This document shows positions 46,819 through 57,559 of a stretch of 64,000 nucleotides of DNA, piece by piece. The stretch covers positions 17,605,001 through 17,669,000 of the forward strand of contig NC_085118.1 in the NCBI RefSeq assembly GCF_030269925.1, in the 5' to 3' direction. The notes below the pieces were generated by a model. It was not told the origin of the DNA. It did no database searches and saw nothing but the letters and a program-made list of their open reading frames with translations. Source of the stretch: Bombyx mori. Lineage: Eukaryota; Arthropoda; Insecta; Lepidoptera; Bombycidae. Every line of letters starts with the position of its first letter. Positions within the stretch are counted from its first letter, which is position 1. The position numbers and the translations under genes were made by a program.

Positions 46819-47498
46819 CTAGTCAGGTCATAAGTATTGTCACACAGTAAAAACTTTTCTTTTAGAATGCTGGCCACAAAAAAGTTTATTGAATTCGAAT
46901 TTCGAATTGTTCATGAAAATAAAAATGTATACTTTTAGAATTTTACTCATTTTTAAATATGGAGTGGACGCTTAAAGAAGACCGTGTTGCAGTTATTGCG
47001 TTGCATCGTTGCGGTTACGCGCCAATTCAAATTTTTAACATACTGAAAATTTTGAATATAACCAAAAGATTCGTTTATCGTACCATCAAACGATACAATG
47101 AAGACTCTAGTGTAGATGACAGGTCGAGAAGTGGTCGCCCTCGGTCTGTTAGGACTCCTCCAGTCCAGATTTGAATCCGTTAGATTACAAGATATGGCAA
47201 CACTTGGAGGAAAAGGCGTGCTTAAAGCCTCATCCCAATTTGCAGTCACTCAAGACATCCTTGATTAAGGCAGCCGCCGATATTGACATGGACCTCGTTC
47301 GTGCTGCGATAGACGACTGGCCGCGCAGATTGAAGGCCTGTATTCAAAATCACGGAGGTCATTTTGAATATACTTTAGTGTCATAAGAATCTATGTTTTG
47401 TTAAGTTCATTTTGGTATATGAATGGTTACATAATGAATAAACTTGTTTCAATTATTTTACATTAAACATGTGACAGAATTTATGACCTGACTAGGTA
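46816..47498 (+). mobile_element. Tc1/mariner element, internally deleted
   Basis: Terminal inverted repeats start ACTAGTCAGGTCATAA (46818) and end TTATGACCTGACTAGG (47496), with a TA duplication on both sides (46816-46817, 47497-47498). The element is 679 bp, about half the usual size, because the transposase middle is missing. It sits inside the putative LTR-element remnant. Confidence 0.88.
46959..47386 (+). pseudogene. Mariner-family transposase, N- and C-terminal remnants
   Basis: MEWTLKEDRVAVIALHRCGY with helix-turn-helix sequence and GRPRSVRT, then a jump to NPLDYKIWQHLEEKA and the C-terminal end QNHGGHFEYTLVS. The DDE catalytic core between these has been deleted and the frame changes, so it cannot be active. 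Confidence 0.85.
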
Positions 47499-47534
47499 GA
47501 ATTGTTTCTAGTACCTATACGTCTTGAATTGTTA

Positions 47535-47860
47535 AGGGAGGATATGTTATGTTTGAAATAAATGTTAGTGTGCCACTGGCCGTCTTGAGTATCACTTGTC
47601 CCCATACGTGCTAACACAACAGTAATAAAAATTAATTAAACTCGCAAAATTATAATTTGCGTAATTATTGGAGGTAGGATCTCTTGTGAGTCCGCACGGG
47701 TAGGTTCTATAAATTCGGTAAATTCTTTCATTCTTTTTATACTTTAAATTGTTTTATATTTATGTATTAAACTAACACACTGTAAAAGTAATAAATGTTA
47801 TTTGCAATAGAATTTTTTTTTTCCTTTATCTCAGTATTTATGGTAAGACTGGGTATATTA
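47535..47860. other. AT-rich sequence with repeat fragments
   Basis: It holds the possible LTR start (47538), a short piece of the CTTGTGAGTCCGCACGGGTAGG repeat (47671-47707), and a mariner-end fragment (47729-47860). That fragment is the inverted counterpart of 53580-53705: GTATTTATGG...AGACTGGG against CTTAGTCTGGCCATAAATAC. Confidence 0.5.
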
Positions 47861-47874
47861 GAAATAAAAAAGAC

Positions 47875-48290
47875 CCAAAATGGAACCCTGAGGTACACCC
47901 ATTTTCAACAGGGTGCCTGAAGATCTATTACCTTTTACATCTACTGTTTGTATCTTTCCTGATAAATAGGAAGTAATAAGTTCCAATGCACCATCCCTAA
48001 TACCATAGTGATGTAGTGATTAAGTTCCAATGCACCATCCCTAATACCATAGTGATGTAGTGATGTAGTTTCCTCACCAATGTTTCATGTTCAACACAGT
48101 CAAATGCTTTGGATAAGTCACAGAAAATTACAAGACAATCATGCGACTCCTCCCGAGATTGAAATATATTTTTGATTAAATAAGCGCCTGCATCAGTTGT
48201 AGAACGTCCCCTGGTAAACCCGAGTTGCTTATCATGAAGCAGGTTATTTGAATTGAAATGTTCTAAAAGTTGTGAAGTGAGAAGTGAGTG
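47875..48290 (-). pseudogene. Non-LTR reverse transcriptase fragment
   Basis: On the minus strand the translation reads CDLSKAFDCVEHETLV, then HHYGIRDGALELI, and GVPQGSILGLF. These are RT motifs of a Jockey/CR1-like LINE. A 44-bp tandem duplication (47978-48065) lies inside. No YADD box remains. Confidence 0.75.
47978..48065. repeat. Tandem duplication of 44 bp
   Basis: Two copies of a unit beginning AAGTTCCAATGCACCATCCC, within the RT relic. Confidence 0.9.
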
Positions 48291-48669
48291 TGCTTAAAAA
48301 AGTTAATAGGGGAACGGCACAGTATTGACAAAGTATTTTGAGAGCCACGCTTTAGAGGTACTACAAACAATTCGCTATACAATATCCTAAAGAAATTTTA
48401 ATAAAATCAATTATAAATTATAGACCCCGAAGCGAAGCCAGAGCGCGTCGCTAGTTTAGATATAATCTCGAATATGTAAGTTTTGACACATTTGTTGTTG
48501 TAGACGGTTTCTATGGTTATTATTATTATTATGTCTTATCTATGATTCTTTCTATCATTATTACTAAGCTAAATTTTGGTCTGAGTTGAAAACGTTCCAG
48601 AATTGTATTAACGAGTCCGTACAGAAGAGACAGCGACTTAGCATTAGAAACGTAACGAAGACCTCCTCT
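48291..48669. other. No gene recognised
   Basis: AT-rich sequence with a short piece CCCCGAAGCGAAGCCAGAGCG typical of dispersed repeats, and a TTATTATTATTA run near 48519. No ORF of interest. Confidence 0.5.
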
Positions 48670-48720
48670 GTCAAGGCCTTGGGGCCACCAGTAATCTTTC
48701 AATCATAAAAAAAAAAAAAA
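48670..48720 (+). mobile_element. Jockey-type tail fragment J2
   Basis: GTCAAGGCCTTGGGGCCACCAG, then AATCTTTCAATCAT and an A-tract. It matches the last 45 nt of J1 and is an extremely 5'-truncated insertion. Confidence 0.8.
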
Positions 48721-49059
48721 ATGGAGGTCTGTGTTACACTTGTATCGTTCAAAAAAATAAATCATTATGGTCTTTACCCGAGACTGACACACACTATAGC
48801 GTACGAAGTCCGTTTATCAGCCGCCGATAAAACAAAATTAGGAATCCACACAGTAATATTATTTTACCAAAAAAAGTGATACCTATACGCATTATCGGTA
48901 CTGATTCCACTACTTTTATCTGATAACGATTTTGATAATTCTCATTAGTAACTATTTTGCACTGACAATATCTGCTCCACTTGGTTTCTCTCACGGCTAA
49001 GTAATCTCTACGTAGATAGCCGTATAGTCCGCGAAAAGGGCTAAGTATTTTTTAATTGG

Positions 49060-49330
49060 ATAATTATACCAATTCGAATTAAAATTTTATAGTCAAGAAA
49101 GAACAATGTCCGTTAGGTCGGCAAACGGTAGTTTCGTAGGCAAAATCCCATAGACACAGCCCACTGAGTTTCTTGCCGGATCTTCTCAGTGGGTCGCGAT
49201 TCTGATCCGGTGGTAGATTCAGCGAAGCACGGCTCTTGCTAGGGCCAGTGTTAGCAATGTCCTCAAGGTTAGAGCCCCGTGAGCTCACCTACTGGCTCTG
49301 GTACGCTGGCATTGCAAGGCTCCCAGCATA
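49060..49330 (+). repeat. Dispersed repeat related to the J1 3' UTR
   Basis: It contains CCACTGAGTTTCTTGCCGGATC and CTCAGTGGGTCGCGATTC, the same inverted-repeat block as J1 7680-7730, followed by a tail specific to this repeat (GAGCTCACCTACTGGCTCTGG). Confidence 0.7.
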
Positions 49331-51257
49331 CGTAGGGAAAAAAACGATCAGTTTGTAAATATCTTTTTTAGTTTTGGGTGAATAAGGTGCTTCTAATTTA
49401 ACAAAAAAAAAACGCAAATAAGAACTAAAATTTCTTTAATAGAACACAAACTAACAACAACGGTTACATTCTTGTTTCAGCTAATGTGTTCGATCGTCGC
49501 GGCCTCTACTAGTAATAACCAGCGACTCACACAGATAGACAGACAGACAGACAGACTGGCGCTCCCAAACCTGTAACAGAGCCTGTGTGCCTACCGAATA
49601 CTCGCCTCAGGGATACCACACGTCACATTATCTGTTCTACAATCATTTCTGTACACGCATTGCGCCCCGCATGCACACAGTGCAACAGTGACATGTGGGA
49701 CTTTTAGATTGTTATGACGCAATGCGCATCCTATCGCTAGTACAGGGAGGGGGCGTGTGTCTGCGCACACGGCTGCACGGCTGGACTATCGACGTTTTGT
49801 TTCGTTCTGTTCACTCGCCACTCCCTAAATAAAATTACGATGTGACGAGGCGGCTGCGGTCCTCGTAGCTCGTGCGAGCGATGCGGCTGTGTCGGTTTTC
49901 AAATCGCGCAGGTATTCTAATGAAATTCGCACTGAATTTTTGTTCAAGAATGACTTCTTTCGGAAAGAATAACATTGTGTAATCGCAATAAAATTTGCGT
50001 AATGACTACCCAACAGGAGGGCCCCTGTATGAGTGCAGTGGGAGGGCGGGCTCGACCAGGAGAGACGCGCCGAGTCCACCCCTCCGACACACTAGTGCCT
50101 GAGTGCACATTACCTCCCTGTGAGCGTGGACCTCTGCTGCGAGTAATGCTGCAGCACCCGGACGTCGGTGCTGCCACGCTCACCAGCCGCGTTCAGCGTG
50201 TTGGGTCACCAGACTGGGAGGGCAACATCTGCAACGAATGAGATGTTCTTCAACAGCGCTCTCTGCTGTACACATAATTATTTTATGGCTTTTATTCAGA
50301 AAGAGAGAGTTTTATACACGGATATTTAAATCAGATGTTCAGTGGTCATCATGAAGTAGATATAATATAATAAAGAAAGAGAAAATAATATGAGACAGTA
50401 TTCCTTCCCAATTCATTTGAGTGCTTGCTTAATGTGGATGGTGCTCATCACTTCCCCCAGATAAAGTGTGTATACCTGAGTCCCACCAGTCGTCTTGGAT
50501 ACGGAGCTGACTGTCGCGCCAGCGTCGTCATCAAAGAGTCTTGCAGGCGTACTTCCGAATGACGCGGAGGTCTTGTCGCTGGACCTCTGCTGAGCTGAAG
50601 TCTGTCTTCGCGAAGACCGAATGTGCTGCAGGTACTCCGTATCATCTGTTCTAACCCTCCTGAAAAATGTGTCTCAGTAGTCCTTTAATAGATCCTCGCA
50701 TTGATAAAGTTGATGAATTTTGACGAGGAGCGTGCGTGTCGAGCAGCGGCGAGCCAGCCCGCGCGCGCTACTCACTGATGTTTATTTATAGGTTCTCCAT
50801 CAGTGATCGATCACACACGATCGCTATCGGAGCTGTCCCCGCTTATCAAAATATTCCTATCGCCAGATATCGCGACGTATCGACTAAATGACAAATTACT
50901 TTAAGTAATTAGGTGCGTACTTGATAACGATGTCTTAAATTCCATGTTGTGGTGCCCAGCCCAGCGCCCAGCGCCCAGCGCCCGAGCGGGCTCAACACGC
51001 TGCCTACTCCGCTCTGCCGTCAGCTGTGAGGTACATACATAAATGGACTATTGCGAGTTTGATATTGTTTCATGACAATATTCACTGGGCGAGTCATTCG
51101 TGAACACGTACCAAGGACGTAAGTGTTTAGCAATATGCCTGGTAGGAAGGTACCTGCCCGTTGGATTTGAACATCGGCGCTGTCGCATCGCTCCACAGAT
51201 AAGATTTTGAACAATGAAATACTCCAAGTATGCAATTCTTTAGCGGGCACACTTTAC
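49331..51257. other. No gene recognised; microsatellite and short repeats
   Basis: It contains (AGAC)n at 49537-49556 and a CAGCGCC short repeat near 50955-50985. Small ORFs (49975-50241 plus strand, 50448-50645 minus strand) show no known motif. A purine run (GGGGGAAG on the minus strand near 50455) could be an LTR-element polypurine tract, but no LTR pair was found. Confidence 0.4.
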
Positions 51258-51540
51258 AGAGACAACGTAATAAGTAAAATTTCAGTTGACACCAACCCCA
51301 CTAAAAGCACAGCGGTGCTCTTCAAAAGGGGTCACCTTCCGAATAACACTTCGAGCATCCCACTCCCTAATAGGTGCGTTAACACCTCCTCCGTCAGCCC
51401 CATCACTCTCTTTGGCCAGCCATATACGCCCCGTCGTGACGTATGCAAGCGTAGTGTTCGCTCATGCAGCCCGCACCCATTTGAAACCCCTTCAGGTTAT
51501 TCAATCCCGATTTTGCAGGATAGCCGTCGGAGCACCATGT
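51258..51540 (+). mobile_element. Jockey-type relic J3, left part (ORF2)
   Basis: The translation shows VDTNPTKSTAVLFKRG, then RPVVTYASVVFAHAARTHLKPLQVIQSRFCRIAVGAP, matching J1 ORF2 after the RT. About 70 codons are missing between the two parts. It is interrupted at 51541 by a LINE/SINE-like repeat and continues at 53074. Confidence 0.8.
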
Positions 51541-51747
51541 GGTGGTAGGATCTCTTGTGAGTCCGCGCGGGTGGGTACCACCGCCCTGCCTATTTCTGCC
51601 GTGAAGCAGTAGTGCGTTTCGGTTTGAAGGGTGGGGCAGCCTGTAGTGTGTAGCTCGCCTAACCTTATATTTGTAACTGCACACACTAAATTAATTGAAA
51701 CTTGAAACCAGCTGAGACGCGGTACCCTGTGATTGAGTTAGAACTAC

Positions 51748-52065
51748 TTGCTATTATTGACAGTTCGACAATTTAGACCTTATTTATATGGGAAAAAGTT
51801 TTATATAGAAACTCACCATAAGCCATTGATTTACTTATTTAATATGACCGATCCTTCAAGCCGTTTAACTAAGTTTAGATTATATCTCGAGGAGTACGAT
51901 TTTGAGATCAGCTATGTCCCAGGACGGCACAACGCAGCTGCAGATGCATTGAGCCGGATACCTATAACATCCAACAGTTTAAAGGAAATTCAACAGCATG
52001 TAGTATCCTGTACGTATTGTGTGTCGTATGTATATCGTAGTTACGTATTGACAACAATAACATGA
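51748..52065 (+). pseudogene. Gypsy-type RNase H fragment
   Basis: The translation shows VRQFRPYLYGKKFYIETHHKPL, RLTKFRLYLEEYDFEISYVPG and HNAAADALSRI, which are hallmark RNase H motifs of Ty3/gypsy pol. It has no RT upstream. Confidence 0.85.
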
Positions 52066-52694
52066 CTACGGAGGTATCCTCTACTCCAAGGCCTGATCAC
52101 CCTAAAGTAGTGGAAATCCTCAAACGACCAATTGACGGCGTTGAATTGATTCTATTTTGTAATAAAAATACATTAAAACAAATAGAAAAATTCAAACATT
52201 TTACCAGTGATAGTGGTAACTGCAAATTCGTGCCTGAAAAATCAGCAATTTTTATAACTTCTCAATCGTTGTCTACCGTAAGTCTGTTAACGAGAGAATT
52301 ACAACGTTTTTGCAAGCAAATCAAAATAAACGAGCTCGTAATAATTAAAAGCAAGCGCTGTGAACGATTTGTAAACAATTTTGTAAAGGAAATGAGCCAT
52401 TTGAAAGGTTTTCCCAAGTTAATTGTCATTAAAAATGTGACAAGAATTACTGATAAAGACACAAAGACTGTGATCCTAAATGACTTCCACCTGTTACCCG
52501 CGAGTGGCCACGCGGGGGCAAACAGAATGTTAAATAATATTAGGAAGTATTATTATTGGCCAGGAATGACCAATGAAGTATCAGAATACGTAAAGAAATG
52601 TAAAAGTTGTCAGATTCAAAAGCATTCCAATAGACATACGAAGGAGCCAATGGTTAAAATATTGTTTTATTGGATTTTTGTAAGTAAAGTATGA
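52062..52694 (+). pseudogene. Gypsy-type integrase zinc-binding fragment
   Basis: 210 codons. The H2C2 zinc finger is in LLPASGHAGANRMLNNIRKYYYWPG ... CKSCQIQK. The sequence ends just after this domain and runs into non-coding sequence, so the DDE catalytic core is absent. Confidence 0.85.
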
Positions 52695-53073
52695 GGTTTA
52701 ATAATATTTTGTGTAATTTAGTTTAAGTAAAAACAATAATTAATAATCATGCAATGATGACTTTTTTTTTTTAAAAAGTGTGGAGGTGTAGTGTCCTGCT
52801 CGCCTAACCTTCTATTTGTAAGTGCACACACTAAATTACGACATTATTACACGAATTGTCGACTTGAACAGTTCTCTTTTATTTTGCCTCCACTACAAGC
52901 CGTTGTAACTATACTGAGACCTTAGAACTAATAATATATCTCAAGGTGCGTGGCGCATTTACGTTGTAGATGTCTATGGGCTCCAGTAACCACTTAACAT
53001 CAGGTGGGCTTCACAGCCCTCTTCACAGCTCACGTTCGTCCCCCATCTAAGCAATAACAAATAAATAAAAAAA

Positions 53074-53228
53074 CCATGGTTTCTGAGGAACGTGGATCTC
53101 CATGATGACCTGGAATTTGACTCGGTCAGTAAGTATCTACAATCGGCATCATTGCGTCACTTTGAAAAGGTGGCACGACATGAGAACCCTCTTGTCATGG
53201 CCGCTGGAAACTTGTTGGACGGTTAAAT
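53074..53228 (+). mobile_element. Jockey-type relic J3, right part
   Basis: WFLRNVDLHDDLEFDSVSKYL...SASLRHFEKVARHENPLVMAAG, matching J1 ORF2 downstream of GAPW, then a stop at 53223. It continues the sequence broken at 51540. Confidence 0.8.
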
Positions 53229-53579
53229 TTGACGGGATTGGGTTCTGTAGGTGAGAGGCTATTTAAAAAGACTGCTTCATGGTTAATATAATTACTAGAT
53301 GATGATGATGATACTAGATGATGATACTAAATGATGATGATGATGGTTTTTTTATTCGTCTTGTTGCGTCTTTAAGGCGGTTAGTTGACCTCAGTTAAGA
53401 AAAATAGTATTATTATTCGCCAATAGATGTCGGGAAGAGTTGATTATTGAAAACACGAACAAAACAACATTTTCTGAAAATAAATCGTAGCTAGATCGAT
53501 TTATCGCCCCCGAAATCCCCTGTATACTAAATTTTATGAAAATCGTTGGAGCCGTTTCCGAGATTTAGATTACATATAT
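53229..53579. other. Microsatellite and unassigned sequence
   Basis: (ATG)n-type repeats at 53296-53346. The rest shows no gene. Confidence 0.6.
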
Positions 53580-53705
53580 ACTTAGTCTGGCCATAAATAC
53601 TGTTACAATTAAAAATAAAAAAAAATCTATTGCAAATAACATTTATTACTTTTACAGTGTGTTAGTTTAATACATAAATATAAAACAATTTAAAGTATAA
53701 AAAGC
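53580..53705 (+). repeat. Mariner-end fragment, inverted copy of 47729-47860
   Basis: CTTAGTCTGGCCATAAATAC followed by an AT-rich stretch that is the reverse complement of 47729-47860. Confidence 0.75.
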
Positions 53706-53710
53706 TTTTT

Positions 53711-54505
53711 TTTGTTGTTGCTTAGATGGGTGGACGAGCTCACAGCCCACCTGGTGTTAAGTGGTTACTGGAGCCCATAGATCTTGTTGAAAAGTTGTAC
53801 ACCCAGCCCCCTAAAAGAGTTGCTTATTTTCTTAATTCGAGCCGCTGGTAACGCCAGCCTATGTTTGTTCCTAGTGTTCACATTGTCCAAATCGCAGACT
53901 CTGGGGAATTCTTCAATGTTTTTATGCACTTACAATAAATTTTCAAAAATGTATTGGGACGCTAAAGTTAGAATTTTGATTTCCTTAAACTTGTCCCTCA
54001 AGGATTCCCTCGGGTGCATATTATAAATAGCACGAATAGCCCTCTTCTGCAGGATGAAAATCGTTTCGACATCGGCAGCATTGCCCCATAGCAAAATGCC
54101 ATAGGACATAACACTATGAAAATAACTGAAATAAACTAGACGTGCCGTATCTTCATTAGTATACGTTCGTTTTTTTTTTTACCGCAAACGCTGCAGAACT
54201 AAGTCTACTCGCTAACTTGCATATGTGAGGACCCCACTGCAGCTTGGAATCAACTGTTATACCAAGAAAAACTGTCGAATCCACAAGCTCCAGTGTCTCT
54301 CCACTTACAGTAATATTAGTGTCTACTTGTCTAACATTAGGTGTGGTAAATTTTATACATTTTGTTTTTTTGTTATTTAATAACAGATTATTAACACTAA
54401 ACCAATGTACCCCGCGCGAGATAGCATCATTCACATCGTCATAATCTTCCAATTGTTGTTTAGTTTTAAACAATAAGGATGTATCGTCAGCGAATAATAC
54501 GACCT
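53711..54505 (-). mobile_element. 5'-truncated LINE (Jockey/CR1-like RT) with shared 3' tail
   Basis: On the minus strand: VLFADDTSLLFKTKQQ, NNLLLNNKKTKCIKF, then a run of T/A at 54170. Next come YFSYFHSVMSYGILLWGNAADV and ILQKRAIRAIY. The end is CTATGGGCTCCAGTAACCAC...CATCTAAGCAA. The terminal ~60 nt are the same as in the repeats at 51541 and 63745. It is joined at 54505 to a SART-like relic. Confidence 0.75.
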
Positions 54506-55010
54506 CGTGACGGGTTTCACGGCCCTTCCGAAAGCCGTGCTGCCCCGCCGAGAGATCGGGACCCGTCTCGGCCATGTACTGGTACAATGCGGGCCACTGC
54601 GATACGCTCGAGTATTTTGCCGGCTTCGTCCAGCAAACCGATGGGGTGGTACCCCGCGGCTGAGGCCGCGGGACGCCCGTCCTTCCTTAACAGGGCCAGT
54701 CTGCCTGTCTTCGTATCCTGGACACAGTGGCACGACCTCCGCCCCGGAGATAGGGGATAGAGAAGGCGGCTAGTTCCACGTTCCATCCATCTGGGGGGGC
54801 TCGAAATCACCCTCTCCCCGCGGAAACAGCGCTGACACAATGTCCCGCAGCTGCCGAGGCTAGAGTCGCTAGGGCGCCGAGGTTGCCCACGTTTCCAACT
54901 TCCTGCGAACCATCTTGTATCTTCCTCCGCGAAAGAAGCTTCGCGTAGGCGGTGACGACGGTGGCGAGCGCTCCGGCGGCGCGCCCTCATTCACTCCTCA
55001 CGGAGTATAG
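54506..55010 (-). mobile_element. Old SART/R1-like relic (ORF2, endonuclease-RT linker and RT fingers)
   Basis: On the minus strand: MRARRRSARHRRHRLREASFAE, LALLRKDGRPAASAAGYHPIGLLDEAGKILERI and TGPDLSAGQHGFRKGRET, closely related to family A ORF2, with frameshifts. It lies outside the array in the opposite orientation. It ends where the LINE at 54505 starts. Confidence 0.8.
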
Positions 55011-55767
55011 TGATCTCGGACGACCACCGCCACGTGGAGCTCAGGCACCGACCTGGGGCATCGGTCGGGACGTCTTATCGGTTATTAAAAGTGCATTGAA
55101 GTCTCAGTAAGCGCCCCTCACTTTACTCGAACATTATTTCGTCGCAATGAACATCAACATTTCATCTCGTTTCATTCTATAATCAATTTCAGATAAATCA
55201 AGTTCATTTCACTTTCTTCGAGTCACTGCTCGTACAGCAAAGTATCTAACAATTAATGAAGATATGGCTAAAGAACTAAAAAGCAGGTGACTTAATTGAT
55301 GAGCAGGGTAAAAAACAGTGCAGGATACCAACTAGGTACCAATAAACGTATTAATGGCAGTGGCGCGTTTAAGAATGCAATTCCGAGCGACAGGCAGCGA
55401 TTACAGAATAATAAATATTATTAAGCCGTCAGATACAATCTGCGCGCGTAACACTAACGATCATAATCCACCGGCCACCGATAACAGTTTGGAAAACCCA
55501 GGCGCTGCTATCAGTTTTCCTGTACTTGTCATCCTACGTGCTAATTTAATAATAAATTGTTTTAATCAAATACAAATCTTTGTCGAATCGGGAGGAACCG
55601 AAATGTCGTGTTCAGAGCAGGATCGGGAGTGTAGTTACCGGCTTACACGACATGAGGGTTTTCGTGTCGCGCCCTTTTCCCGAAATAGCACACTGATGCC
55701 GACTGAATATCCTTACTAATGGACTCTAGGTCCATATCTCCTGGAGATCCACGTTCCCGCCTCACAT
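55011..55767. other. No gene recognised
   Basis: A 121-codon frame (55354-55719) has no motif and no support as a gene. Confidence 0.4.
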
Positions 55768-57010
55768 TCTTGTGGGGCTTAATCGACCAAAACCGTTATA
55801 CACGGGAGTAACACAACGGTTTGATTTTCAAACTATTCAACATGGGCGTGCCGGATAGTCTCGTGCTCATCATACGGGACTTCTTGTCGAACCGCTCTTT
55901 TCGATATCGAGTCGAGGGAACCCGCTCTTCCCCGCGACCTCTCACATATGGAGTCCCGCAAAGCTCTGTCCTCTCACTCCTCCTATTTAGCAAGTCCCTA
56001 ATCGCGAAGAAGCTTCAGAGCGCAGCCCTAGCCCTAGGACATTGGTTCCGAAAATGGCGCATAGACATCAACCCAGCGAAAAGTACTGCGGTGCTATTTC
56101 AGAGGGGAAGCTCCACACGGATTTCCTCCCGGATTAGGAGGAGGAGTCTCACACCCCCGATGACTCTCTTTAGACAACCCATACCCTGGGCCAGGAAGGT
56201 CAAGTACCTGGGCGTTACCCTGGATGCATCGATGACATTCCGCCCGCATATAAAATCAGTCCGTGACCGTGCCGCGTTTATTCTCGGTAGACTCTACCCC
56301 ATGATCTGTAAGCGGAGTAAAATGTCCCTTCGGAACAAGGTGACACTTTACAAAACTTGCATAAGGCCCGTCATGACTTACGCGAGTGTGGTGTTCGCTC
56401 ACGCAGCCCGCACACACATAGACACCCTCCAATCTCTACAATCCCGCTTTTGCAGGTTAGCCGTTGGAGCTCCTTGGTTCGTGAGGAACGTTGACCTACA
56501 CGACGACCTGGGCCTCGAATCTATCCAGAAATACATGAAGTCGGCATCGGAACGGTACTTCGATAAGGCTATGCGTCATGATAATCGCCTTATCGTTGCC
56601 GCCGCTGACTACTCCCCGAATCTTGATCACGCAGGAGCCAGTCACCGTCGACGCCCTAGACACGTCCTTACGGATCCATCAGATCCAATAACCTTTGCAT
56701 TAGACGCCTTCAGCTCTAACACTAGGAGCAGGCTTAGGGACCTCGGTAACCGTACTCGTCGAACTCGACAAAGAGTTCACCGTGCAACCTAACCCATTTT
56801 CTCGCCGGATCTTCTCAGCGGGTCGCGATTCCGATCCGGTAGTAGATTCATTCGCGAAGCAGCTACAGCAGCTGTTAGGTCTCCTTCGGAGGCGCTCGGG
56901 TAGCTGTTAGCAAATCCTACCCCTCGTGGCTGAGCCTTTGCTCGTCCACCTGTCCTGGTAAAACTGGAAAGGCCTCCGGGCCACCAGTAATCCTTCAATC
57001 ATAAAAAAAA
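55768..57010 (+). mobile_element. Jockey-type relic J4 lacking both RT catalytic boxes
   Basis: Closely matches J1 from 6515 to its poly(A) (here 57003-57010). It has two internal deletions. One removes the FFDVAKAFDKVWH box and leaves a short filler. The other removes exactly 87 bp, including FADD, in frame. The right end has GGCCACCAGTAATCC...TCAT and eight A. Confidence 0.85.
55821..56792 (+). pseudogene. J4 ORF2 remnant, 3' half
   Basis: An open frame of about 323 codons, nearly identical to J1 ORF2 except for the 29-residue in-frame loss of the FADD segment. It has no proper start codon. It contains GVPQSSVLSLLLF and the complete C-terminal region. Confidence 0.85.
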
Positions 57011-57440
57011 GATCCACGTACACGATTACGAACCACGATGCCCCGACGGCTATCCTGCAGACACAAGATTGAATAACTTGAAGGGGCTTCAAATTAGTGT
57101 TGGCCGCGTGAGCGAACACTACACTTGCATAGGTCATGATGGGGCGTATGCAAGTTCTGTAGAGTGTCACCTTATTACGAAGGAACAATTCACTTCGCTG
57201 GCAAATCATCGGATAGAGGCATCCTGTATCGTGTATCGTTTTTATGGGTACGGAACGTTATCCCTCTGTCGAGGGTGACGCCTAGATATTTGGCCTTTGG
57301 TATGGGCTGGCCGATAGAGTGATGGGGCGAAAGGCGGAGGTGTTGACGCGCCTTTTACGGAGTGGGCTGCTCGAAGTGGTATCCGGAAGGCGACCCCTTT
57401 TGAAGAGCACCGCTGTGATTTTGGTGGGGTTGTGTGGCGC
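57011..57440 (-). mobile_element. Jockey-type relic J5, head-to-head with J4
   Basis: On the minus strand: KSQRCSSKGVAFRIPLRAAHSVKGAS, MICQRSELFLRNKVTLYRTCIRPIMTYASVVFAHAAN, LKPLQVIQS and RIAVGASWFV, with stops and frameshifts. It abuts the J4 poly(A). Confidence 0.75.
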
Positions 57441-57559
57441 GACCATGGCCACGCGTGTTTATACTCGCAGTAGAACAGTGGGGGTTGTTTGTTCAAGAAG
57501 GCTTTGAATACCGTCCTAAATAATTGTTTACATGCGTTGAACTTGTAACACTTAATCAT

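Larger units (their letters stand above)
51642..52897 (+). mobile_element. Mini Ty3/gypsy-like LTR element
   Basis: The ends are TGTAGTG...CACTACA with a 4-bp target duplication AGCC (51638-51641, 52898-52901). The right LTR is 52787-52897 (111 bp), preceded by a purine-rich stretch; the left LTR keeps only its first ~50 bp. Between them lie only the RNase H part and the integrase zinc-binding domain. gag, protease, RT and the integrase core are gone. Confidence 0.85.
51541..53073 (+). mobile_element. Dispersed LINE/SINE-like repeat inserted in J3 and itself split by an LTR element
   Basis: Left part (51541-51641): GGATCTCTTGTGAGTCCGC to GGGTGGGGCAGCC. Right part (52902-53073): GTTGTAACTATACTGAGACC to CATCTAAGCAATAACAAATAAATAAAA. 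The same repeat is present uninterrupted, in reverse, at 63745-64000. CCATG flanks both sides where J3 was split. Confidence 0.85.

Noticed and set aside
50430..50650. Minus-strand copia-like LTR element end
   Set aside because: A purine tract and a short frame are visible, but no LTR pair, target duplication or recognisable pol motif.
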